A stretch of DNA of 21,791 bases. It comes from Paraglomus occultum (lineage: Eukaryota; Glomeromycota; Glomeromycetes; Paraglomerales; Paraglomeraceae). The first letter of the stretch is position 1, and each line of letters begins with the position of its first letter. A program made the position numbers and the translations under genes. Shown here piece by piece: positions 1 through 6,918 of the stretch. The stretch lies in contig CAJVPJ010000565.1 in assembly GCA_910592205.1 (NCBI GenBank), positions 1-21,791 on the forward strand, read 5' to 3'. The notes under the pieces were generated by a model. The model searched no databases. It saw only the letters and a list, made by a program, of their open reading frames with translations, and was not told where the DNA came from.

Positions 1-285
1 TGGTAAATTTTTGTTATATTTGCTCTGGCCTAATTTGTCCATTAGCCCAATCTGAAATCAGGCTAACCCATCAGCTAGTATCAAAAAATTCTCACTTAAA
101 AATGTCCATAATGTTGCGGTCGGCAGTCTAGGCATGCTCGTCGACAAGGGAATGTTCTAATTAGCTTCAACCCACGCTCTATTCCGGTGATTACTTTTGC
201 GGTTGAGTCTAAAATTTATTTATTTAACGTGCGCGCGCTTCTTCGATGTACCTCTACTCGTATCCAAATAAAAAGGGTTCGTATC
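1..285. other. Non-coding flank, no gene seen
   Basis: No open frame with coding character is visible on either strand. The only structure noted is a short inverted pair TTAGCC/GGCTAA at about 43-67. The stretch leads into the foldback repeat that follows. Confidence 0.4.
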
Positions 286-541
286 ATAAAATCGACAATA
301 ATTTCGCAGACGCAATGTTTCGCCGACAACCATTTCACCGACAAGGTTATTTCACCGACAGGTCGTTTCATCGACAAGACAATTATTTCACCAACAGTCA
401 ACTACCAAAAAAGAATGATTTCGAAATAATGTTGGTGAATGTTTGATTGCCGGTAAAATAATGATTGTCGATGAAATGACCTGCCAGTGAAATGACCTTG
501 TCGGCGAAACATTACGTCTGCGAAATAATTGTCGATTTTAT
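286..541. repeat. Foldback (hairpin) repeat of ACCGACAA units
   Basis: A left arm at 286-392 and a right arm at 452-541 are imperfect reverse complements. Both begin from the outside with ATAAAATCGACAA, continue through a 'TTTCGCAGACG.AATGTTTCGCCGACAA' block, and end with CATCGACAA.(C)AATTATTTCACC. The left arm carries one extra copy of a roughly 15-nt unit of the type CATTTCACCGACAA. An inner pair TTCACCAACA (387-396) and TGTTGGTGAA (430-439) extends the stem towards a short loop. Inside the left arm the motif 'TTTCACCGACAA' recurs in near-tandem form. This organisation fits a foldback or MITE-like non-autonomous element. I saw no convincing target-site duplication. A lone fragment of the same motif occurs at 9424-9460. 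Open frames of 60-80 codons here arise from the repeat and are not genes. Confidence 0.75.
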
Positions 542-690
542 AATTGCCTTCCGACCGAAAATTGTATAATTGAACACAACGTGCGAATATCATAATACTA
601 CAGGTGGAATACGCAATATGACTGACATCATGCGATCAAAGATATTGGCATGACGGCTAGTTAAAATCTTAATATACCGTACTCGTTTAT

Positions 691-1582
691 CTAAAAGCCA
701 ACGGTCCGATAAATTACATGATAATTATTCAATAAAATACTTAGAAATAGCATTTTGATTGAACAAATCAGTTTTACAAAAAATATCTCTGTTAGGGAAC
801 TTAATTCTTCCCATACATTCTCGGAGATTCTCCTGTGTATTATTTTTTTTTTAGCGGCATATTCTGCTAACTTAGGTGTAACTTCGTGTCTGTACAATTC
901 CATATATCGCCACGTTTTTCGTGCAAATCTACGAATTGTTTCTTGTAATCTACTCCATGTATAATTTACAATTATTTTTTGCATATCGTTTGACTGCTCC
1001 CTAATAACGTTCAATAAATTCAACTCACAATGAAATTTTGGGAGAAAAAAAAATACAAACGTGACCCATTTTATTGAAAATTTCCTCCGATGGCAAAAGC
1101 AAACTCCTCATCTGATAAGACGTCTTGTATTATTGAACATTTCCTGCAGCTACTTGGTTAAAAACCCTCTCTAATTTTGGACCTCCCTTTGCAGCCGCTG
1201 TCCATAAACCACTCGGCCCCCATTTATCATAATACGTCGATTTTGGTGTTTTCCCTATGTTATAAGGACCACGTCTGCTTTTTTCTAAACTTGTATCCGC
1301 TCTCCACTTCAACCAAAGATTGGCCTTTGAAAGCCTGTCCCAGATATCTTGTTCTGTCGCCGAATCAACATTACCTCATCGTATTCCACCTGATGAAACG
1401 TCTCTCAATCCCGTCTCTATTAATTCAATCGTGCCTGATACTGTATCAATCAGCTTGGTTTCATTTTTTTTAACAAATTTGCCTCTCTTATTATTATCTC
1501 GAGACACTTGTTTATGTGCGGCTTTTCTTTCAGTAGGTCGAGGCATTGATAAAACAATAAAGAATGTTACCAATAATAACAC
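691..1582 (-). pseudogene. Decayed transposon-type coding region
   Basis: Reading the minus strand from 1582, one frame encodes a basic, lysine-rich N-terminus (MPRPTERKAAHK..., ..KRGKFVKKNE..). It reaches a TGA stop at about 1376, then continues in the same frame with ATEQDIWDRLSKANLWLKW and SRRGPYNIGKTPKSTYYDKW, ending at a TAA at 1130-1132. A different frame then gives DVLSDEEFAFAIGG, and a third frame (1023-694) gives SRLQETIRRFARKTWRYMEL and KLAEYAAKK.IHRRISENVW. The pieces lie in a plausible order for one protein broken by one stop and about two frame changes. One of these changes looks like an 8-bp insertion (TAATACAA) beside a CAA repeat near 1125-1132. I associate the 'KRGPYN.GKTPKSTYYDKWGPSG..TAAA' style with repeated, transposon-linked fungal proteins from memory only, and I cannot name the family. 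An intron could explain one frame change, but not the in-frame stop. Confidence 0.5.
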
Positions 1583-1982
1583 GAGAACAATACTTATCGC
1601 TTTATCGGATAATGGAAAATGTTACACACAAAGTTGCACTCCGAAATTTTCATTTGAAACTTAAGAAAAACTTAAGCCTAAATTTTTTTTAGTTGGTTAA
1701 AATTTTAAACCGTAACTTTTGTTCTGCTTCATATGCTCTACCATTCTTACAGATTAGTTTTTCTCTAAACAGAAGTCTTAGGGGTTTGAAAGTTGAGTAG
1801 TTTATTTCGGGACCTGTACCATATGATCCTCATCTGCTGTAGCCAATCACTATTCTAAGGTTTATCACGGGATAAAATTTTACGATTAATTCATTATTAT
1901 GAGGGAAGGCAGAATTCCTTCTTCGGCATAACGAAAATTCGGTAATAACCTCGATTGTAGATCATTCCATTAGCCAACTATC
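1583..1982. other. Intergenic, presumed promoter of the amidohydrolase gene
   Basis: There is no gene here. Two CTTAAG palindromes lie close together near 1661-1675, followed by a T-run. A partly palindromic GAAGGCAGAATTCCTTC lies at about 1905-1921. No clear TATA box was identified before the ATG at 1983. Confidence 0.35.
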
Positions 1983-2831
1983 ATGACTACCAAACAACAT
2001 GGTTCCATCGATGCGTGGAGCAACCTTCCCCACCCAAACTTTTTGAAATATGTTCCAGAGGCTGGCCGACTCTTGCAACTATCTAAAACATCTTTACCGA
2101 CGGAGGGTCTCACGATCGAACAGACCGTTCAACTGATAGATAAAGCTGGCGTAGATAAAATATGTTTAAATGCTTGGTATAGACCTGGAAGGGCGGTTAT
2201 CACTAATGACATGGTAGGCGAATGGGTGCAAAAGCGTCCCGACAGATTTATTGGAATAGCTAGCGTCAATTTGCTTGACCCAGTTGGTGCTGTGAAAGAA
2301 TTGGATAGAGCCGTCAACGTACTAGGTTTCAAGGGTCTTCGAATTGTTCCGTGGTTGTGGAATCTTCCACCAAACGACAAGCATTACTATCCTCTCTATG
2401 TAAAGTGTATCGAACTTGATATCCCTTTCTTCACTCAAATTGGCCATACGGGTCCATTATGTCCTTCTGAAACAGGCAGACCTATTCCCTATATTGATGA
2501 AGTTGCGATAACGTTTCCTCAACTGAAAATTGTCGGAGGTCATGTCGGTTATCCTTGGACAAACGAAATGATTAGTGTTTGTTGGAAGCATCCTAATGTT
2601 TATGTTGATACTTCCGCCTGGCTTCCTCGATACTATCCCCCAGAACTTGTCCACTATATGAAGACTTACGGACAGGATAAAGTTTGTTATGGTAGTAATT
2701 TTCCCCAACTCAGTTGGAAAGCTACGATGGAACAAGTGGACGCATTAGGTTTGAGTTCCGAGATAAAGGATAAATTTTTATATGGAAATATAGCAAAACT
2801 ACTCAAACTAGAAAACAAAGCCAAATTGTAA
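1983..2831 (+). CDS. Amidohydrolase-family (Amidohydro_2) protein, intronless
   Basis: This is a 282-residue TIM-barrel amidohydrolase of the ACMSD/Amidohydro_2 type, of usual single-domain length and read without introns from the first ATG. Visible landmarks in order: SIDAW (8-12) where many relatives have the metal-binding D.H.H motif; RPDRFIGIASVNLLDP (85-100); GFKGLRIVPW (115-124); TQIGHTG (151-157, H155); QLKIVGGHVGYPW (180-192, H187); NVYVDTSAW (205-213); CYGSNFPQ (235-242); and the C-terminal YGNIAKLLKL. H155 and H187 match barrel metal-ligand positions. The HxH at strand 1 is absent, and the usual Asp of the YGSD(Y/F)P motif is Asn239. The enzyme may therefore bind metal differently or only weakly. 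Substrate unknown. Related bacterial subfamilies also read GTNYP at that point, so this may be a genuine subfamily trait. The lack of introns and bacterial-style motifs make horizontal origin possible, but this is inference. AATAAA signals follow at 2876 and 2887. Confidence 0.85.
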   Translation: MTTKQHGSIDAWSNLPHPNFLKYVPEAGRLLQLSKTSLPTEGLTIEQTVQLIDKAGVDKICLNAWYRPGRAVITNDMVGEWVQKRPDRFIGIASVNLLDPVGAVKELDRAVNVLGFKGLRIVPWLWNLPPNDKHYYPLYVKCIELDIPFFTQIGHTGPLCPSETGRPIPYIDEVAITFPQLKIVGGHVGYPWTNEMISVCWKHPNVYVDTSAWLPRYYPPELVHYMKTYGQDKVCYGSNFPQLSWKATMEQVDALGLSSEIKDKFLYGNIAKLLKLENKAKL

Positions 2832-2875
2832 AGTTTATTATTAATTACTACTGAAATCAGAATGTTTTTATTATA

Positions 2876-2892
2876 AATAAATTATCAATAAA
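2876..2892 (+). terminator. Two polyadenylation signals after the amidohydrolase gene
   Basis: AATAAA occurs at 2876-2881 and again at 2887-2892, 45-60 nt after the stop codon of the amidohydrolase gene. This is the normal position for eukaryotic poly(A) signals. Confidence 0.5.
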
Positions 2893-3119
2893 GTTTATCA
2901 AGTCAGGATGATTATTTGATTCAGCCTGTAATATTTTCTCTTGCTTCCAGCTTACTGGATTAGAAAATTTTACTGAAAAGTGTCATTTTTAATTAAACAG
3001 ATACTCAAATCATCCGTAAGTTTGTAATGTCTTGGACGGATTATACGGAAAGGCGTTAATTAGACAAGCAATACTTACTTGATACATCAAGTAGGTGTAA
3101 ACAGTCAATGTATATGTTC

Positions 3120-3188
3120 GTATGTAAATTCCGTAACGACATTTACATATGTAAATGCGTAATTTACATGGTTACGGCATTTACATAC
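3120..3188. repeat. Nested inverted repeat with 18-nt perfect palindrome
   Basis: The outer arms GTATGTAAATTCCGTAAC (3120-3137) and GTTACGGCATTTACATAC (3171-3188) pair at 17 of 18 positions. Inside lies the perfect 18-nt palindrome CATTTACATATGTAAATG (3140-3157), followed by GTAAAT.....ATTTAC (3151-3167). The block can form a cruciform or alternative stem-loops. A further short inverted pair ACTTGAT/ATCAAGT lies just upstream at 3077-3092. It may be a small foldback element or a regulatory site. The remainder of 2893-3119 and 3189-3388 shows no gene. Confidence 0.7.
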
Positions 3189-3388
3189 TAATACAACATA
3201 TTAATATACGCTAAGTATAACTATGTAATTGTACTTCAGTGACAGCATGTTTCAACACGCGTTTCTCAAATTGTTTTGGCTTTCGCAAATAACAGTCACT
3301 TTACATCAAAGTAATAACGATAATGCCAGTTATATTTAATTCTATAGTTTGATCATTAATAGACAGCTTGTTAGTAAACAATATAATT

Positions 3389-3396
3389 TATATAAG
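3389..3396 (+). promoter_or_regulatory. TATA-like box before a small reading frame
   Basis: TATATAAG lies about 50 nt before the ATG at 3447. The spacing suits a core promoter for the small secreted-type reading frame, or an upstream promoter for the CEP95-like gene. Confidence 0.3.
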
Positions 3397-3446
3397 TAGT
3401 AGTAGTGGTATTTCGCTTGCTAATATTAATATACTTATTGCTAAAA

Positions 3447-3606
3447 ATGCCGGGTATACTTCTATTACTATTAGTTGGAACAGGAAATTTCGCCTTCAAC
3501 AAAAGCTGAACAGTATTGTGATTTAACCCGTGGGTACACAGACCGTTATGAATGCTTTTTCATAGCTTTTTCGGGTAAATGTCACTATTGTCACAGAGGG
3601 TATTGA
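3447..3606 (+). pseudogene. Frameshifted small secreted cysteine-rich peptide candidate
   Basis: The ATG at 3447 sits in a good context (AAAAATGCC). It opens a short frame with a signal-peptide-like start (MPGILLLLLVGTGNFA) that stops after about 20 codons. From 3505 the +1-shifted frame reads AEQYCDLTRGYTDRY and goes on with three more cysteines to a TGA at 3604-3606. The cysteine spacing is C-x11-C-x8-C-x2-C. The two frames meet at an AAAA run (3501-3504), and one base fewer there would join them. No GT-AG intron fits between the halves. This is therefore either a one-base sequencing error in a real gene of about 50 residues, or a recent pseudogene. The function is not known and no family is recognised. 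Hydrophobic start, small size and paired cysteines are the usual marks of secreted effector-like or antimicrobial-type peptides, but that role is inference. The stop is only about 110 nt before the next gene. Confidence 0.35.
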
Positions 3607-3719
3607 ACGGGATGTCAGAAATGTCTGATCGACCAATGAAATTTTATCAAAAAAATCATCCAATCACAATGAAAGCTACGTCCGCTTGCAATTAATTTCT
3701 GATCTCAACATGATGAGTA

Positions 3720-4712
3720 ATGTATCAAAGCCGGAGTGAATGTTCATCGGCCACATCACATTATGATTCGACTATAAGCTTTACCAACAGCGAAGAGGAT
3801 TTATCAAATAGATATGTAAAGGAACGTGAAGAAGGTAAGTAAGAACAGACTATTTTAGTGGAAACAGCGAGTAACCAACTCATTTCTTTCCCCTCGATAA
3901 CGTCTTCGTTAAAAGTTTGCCTCAATTCGTTAATCCACCTCCTCTCTGTCCTGCGCTTTTCTCTTTCGCTCTCGTCTCTCCTTGATTGCACGCCTTCACT
4001 TTATCCTACCCTTTTCGAGTTGCTCTTTGGCCGACTTCCACATCTTCATCGCAGACCTGTCACGAAAAAGGAGAAAATCGAGAACATTGAGATGGTTTTT
4101 GAGACAATTGAAAAGATTGTTGGAGTGGATCTGAGTCATATTGATACCGAAGATCTTTACGAAGGAGACATGCTTTGTGTCATTGATGCAGTAGAAGTGT
4201 TTGTCAATTTGGGGCGGATAGGCGAAGAGGAAAAAGAGCAGATTAGAATAAGCGTTAGGAAGTTGTGGAATAGCGACGGGTGGGAATCGGAAAACGATGT
4301 ATGTAGAGAGGATATAAGCTTTCGTCCATCTCTCTTGACTGAACAAGTCCAAGATTTTTCCTACCCGTCATCGAGATTTAGCATGTGGCGTGGAGTAGAA
4401 TTTGCCAGGCGACAAACTGACGAAGAAGATGAGAGTTCTGCAAGTAGCAGAACTGTTAAACATGATGTGCAAGCTCATGAGCAAGATGAAGAAGAAGGTG
4501 TCGACGCAGATGATGAAGATGATGGCGAAGAAGACGATGAAACGGATAATGAAGAATGTGAAAAAGTTGATGAAGACGAAGAATATGAGGCTGATAGCGA
4601 TAATTACTCAGAACATTCTTCTGAAAACAGTAAAGTGACCATACACGGACGGTGGGGTTATCCATATTGGTTATCAAGTAATTATGGATGCGGTTTTTAT
4701 TCTGATCAGTAA
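3720..4712 (+). CDS. CEP95-like (DUF5745/calponin-homology-type) domain protein with acidic tail
   Basis: The model has two exons, 3720-3834 and 3916-4712, giving 303 residues. The intron is 81 nt, GTAAGT...TTAAAAG, and the split codon is Val39. The ATG at 3720 is the first in-frame ATG after a stop. The continuous frame upstream of 3916 has no ATG and is read here as intron. Residues about 40-145 (LLDCTPSLYPTLFELLFG..., VDLSHIDTEDLYEGDMLCVI, DAVEVF) match, from memory, the N-terminal calponin-homology-like domain of centrosomal protein CEP95, where the order 'LF..LYE..LG', 'LSHI.GE.I..GD' and 'NLLEIF' recurs. Residues about 206-277 are almost all Asp/Glu/Ser, and the end is aromatic-rich (GRWGYPYWLSSNYGCGF). 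CEP95 itself is far longer, with coiled coils that are absent here. If functional, it could be a microtubule- or chromatin-associated acidic protein, but the role is unknown. The minus-strand frames over it are shadows. A poly(A) signal lies at 4755. Confidence 0.65.
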
Positions 4713-4754
4713 GGAAAGAAAAGTAGGGGGACTTTTTCCTATATACAGTACAGT

Positions 4755-4760
4755 AATAAA
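4755..4760 (+). terminator. Polyadenylation signal of the CEP95-like gene
   Basis: AATAAA starts 43 nt after the stop codon at 4710-4712 and is followed by a T/G-rich stretch (TTTTGTTGTT). Confidence 0.45.
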
Positions 4761-4827
4761 TTTTGTTGTTCCACCAATGCTCCACAAATTTAAATTTGCC
4801 TGAAAGCTGACACTTTGTAATAATTAA

Positions 4828-4968
4828 TTCGCTCGCATTGGTAGCTTACAACGGGTGAGGCATCGATTCTACAATAGTATTATAACGCTATCCGGTGATT
4901 ACAAGACGATTATTGAGACGATCAATGAAGCGATTATGAAACGAACATATCCCTCATTGATGAAATAA
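4828..4968 (+). pseudogene. Coding-like remnant, 46 codons
   Basis: An open frame without an initial ATG runs from just after a TAA to a TAA at 4966-4968. It reads ...RIGSLQRVRHRFYNSIITLS and then GDYKTIIETINEAIMKRTYP. The mixed-charge helical composition differs from the surrounding AT-rich sequence. The three imperfect 12-nt repeats at 4905-4941 fall within it. It may be an exon or a remnant related to the downstream stretches at 5395-6423. No family is recognised. Confidence 0.25.
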
Positions 4969-5394
4969 CATTTTAACATAAAGATAAATACACAATAATA
5001 ATAGATTCAGAATAACTTTTGTTGTATTGAACGAGCATCAACCTTCTAATGAATATGTAAAACTGTCAGTGCTATACAAACTTTTTTTTGTATTATACGT
5101 AATAGTAAGGTCTTATATTCAGTCTTTCCGAACCGAACACTTCTCACATTTTTCTTATTACTCACCAAAATATTATGCCAAAGGACCATCAATAAACGAA
5201 TACGTTGCTACTTGTCTTATTAGTCGCGAAAAATTACAATGTGTGCTAATTCAGAGAATAATAATATAAACAATGATCGAATCCATGCCTGCTTCTTAGG
5301 TCGTAATTATTCTGTAACATGCTTATTAATCACTAGGGGTTTTCTTACATCAACGTAATTAAGAACTAACAATAATACGACAACGTTTCCAATA

Positions 5395-5671
5395 ATGAAT
5401 AACAGATATAAATATTTTATTACAAAAGATAAAGACACCAGGAAAGTGGAGGTTTACCTTTCAGCAGTAACCAACTTGTTACTTATTTGAGATACACAAT
5501 GAATTTTTATGTCACTACTCAAATTTATCACTTTTGTATTTTATTCCCTCCCAGACGTCTACTCGCAAAATACACGAGCTTCGACCAGATTGTCATATAT
5601 CGGATACCTTAGATAACTTAGCAGTTAGTAATGACGACACAGCGAATTCTGATAAGAAAATTCAGCAATGA
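5395..5671 (+). pseudogene. Possible two-exon coding remnant
   Basis: The ATG at 5395 opens MNNRYKYFITKDKDTRKVE, up to a weak donor GTTTAC at 5452. A good acceptor (TTTATTCCCTCCCAG) ends at 5554 and is followed in phase by TSTRKIHELRPDCHISDTLD, then NLAVSNDDTANSDKKIQQ and TGA at 5669-5671. The second part has clear coding-type composition and a polypyrimidine-AG boundary, so it is the better supported half. The first half and the donor are weak. No family is recognised. It could be a small gene or the 3' exon of a decayed one. Confidence 0.25.
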
Positions 5672-5862
5672 TAAATGATAATAAAGAGTAGTTAAACAAA
5701 TTTTTATTTCTTTAATTTGTAAATTTTATTCTTTATGTTATAATTTTTGGAGTTGCTTATTTTTAGCATATGTACTGTACGTGCGTATGATGTGAGGATG
5801 CTCATTTCGAGGAGTGTTTATTTTTGGTAGTATACGGTACTTGTCCAGCCTGGTAGCGAATA

Positions 5863-5881
5863 AAGATTTAAACTAAATCTT
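5863..5881. repeat. Short hairpin
   Basis: AAGATTTA (5863-5870) and TAAATCTT (5874-5881) are perfect 8-nt arms with a 3-nt loop. The hairpin overlaps no coding frame. The role is unknown. Confidence 0.4.
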
Positions 5882-5971
5882 CCCATTATTTCAACTTTTG
5901 TTAATTTTTCTCGTTATTATTAGCTTTTCATCCAATTTCGATAAGTATTGCGCTTTAATTTTTAAACTTAA

Positions 5972-6423
5972 ATAAAAGAAATTAAAAATAACTATATACG
6001 TAATAAATTCTCTCAAAAAGATAATAATAACTCTATTCGTCTAAACGTGACAACAACAAATTCTATTACTATCAACACTTCGGACTCAAACTATTTGGAA
6101 TAAATAAAAAATAACTCGAACCGAGAAGAAGAAACTTTGATTAATACTGTAGATAACATTTTAAATAAAGTGCAAAATATACTGGTATTAGAAAAATTTA
6201 CTTAACCCGGCAAGTTTTCCAAAATGGGATGGAAGAATTGTTTACCAACGACGAACTTACCCTGGGAATGTTGTATGGAGCTCTTAGTTTACTTTATCAA
6301 GAGAAGAAGAATTATAAAAGAGTTAATAAGATAGAGTAAAAATAACGTGAGAAGAAGCTGGAAAACACCGATGCAGCTGTGAGTGAAAAAAGCGTCAAAT
6401 ATCTGAAACAATGTTATAGTTAA
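5972..6423 (+). pseudogene. Decayed coding region with internal stops
   Basis: One frame is open from 5972 to a TAA at 6101 (Asn/Ser/Thr-rich, ..NSITINTSDSNYLE). It resumes in the same frame from 6104 to 6202 (NREEETLINTVDNILNKVQN) and stops at TAA 6203. A second frame then carries TRQVFQNGMEELFTNDELTL and GMLYGALSLLYQEKKNYKR, crosses two TAA stops at 6337 and 6343, and continues as REKKLENTDAAVSEKSVKYL to a TAA at 6421-6423. The helical, charge-patterned protein on both sides of each stop argues for one formerly continuous coiled-coil-like protein. No intact version is possible without at least one frameshift and three read-through stops. No family is recognised. It may belong with the remnants at 4828-5671. 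Confidence 0.45.
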
Positions 6424-6918
6424 AAACATTGAATAAAGTGATTGGAAAATAATTTGCTAAATAAAGAGTTTATAAGATGCTACGCAAATTAAATTTCTCT
6501 GTTTTCTAAGAACAAAACATAAGTGTTAATGAGTCAGTGCCCCTACGAGACGCAATGTGGTTTGAAGTTTAGAGCCAAAATATAGAATGCGTCGAAAAAA
6601 ATGCATATAAATAGTTAATAATATCATAAAAACGAATCAATGGAGCAGAAATTCACGTTTTCCCTGCTTATGTTAAGAAATAATGTATTGTTTCCTATAC
6701 GCTGTATTAATATTCTTTGTAATTTTCAAATTGCTCACCATACGTATTGTCACAAGTACTCTAGTATGGTTATATATTGACTGTCTAATTTCCCACATTG
6801 AAACATCTCTATCAGTGGCGCCTAATACTAACAAAATTCGTACCCCTACTACGCCACAGTGAATATTTAAATTTTTTGACACCAAAAAACCTCATTTGTG
6901 ATCTGCTAATCGTACATT
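6424..6918. other. Intergenic, upstream of the SF3a60 gene
   Basis: No gene was seen. The minus-strand open frame at 6673-6885 has no recognisable content and lies in the presumed promoter of the splicing-factor gene. Confidence 0.35.

Noticed and set aside
187-593. Four overlapping 61-80 codon frames on both strands
   Set aside because: They translate the ACCGACAA foldback repeat and carry no domain; the repeat explains them.
3858-3915. Upstream part of the continuous frame over the CEP95-like gene
   Set aside because: It would start with GTG, and it lies between a GTAAGT donor and an AG acceptor that join an ATG exon in phase, so it is read as intron.
3761-3991. Minus-strand 76-codon frame (Arg/Glu-rich)
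   Set aside because: It is the complement of the exon/intron region of the CEP95-like gene, whose plus-strand model is better supported.
4402-4785. Lys/Met-rich plus frame and His-rich minus frame
   Set aside because: Both are shadows of the GAT/GAA-rich acidic tail.
5027-5269. 80-codon frame without ATG
   Set aside because: It starts with TTG, is hydrophobic and Tyr-rich as expected from AT-rich DNA, and has no recognisable family.
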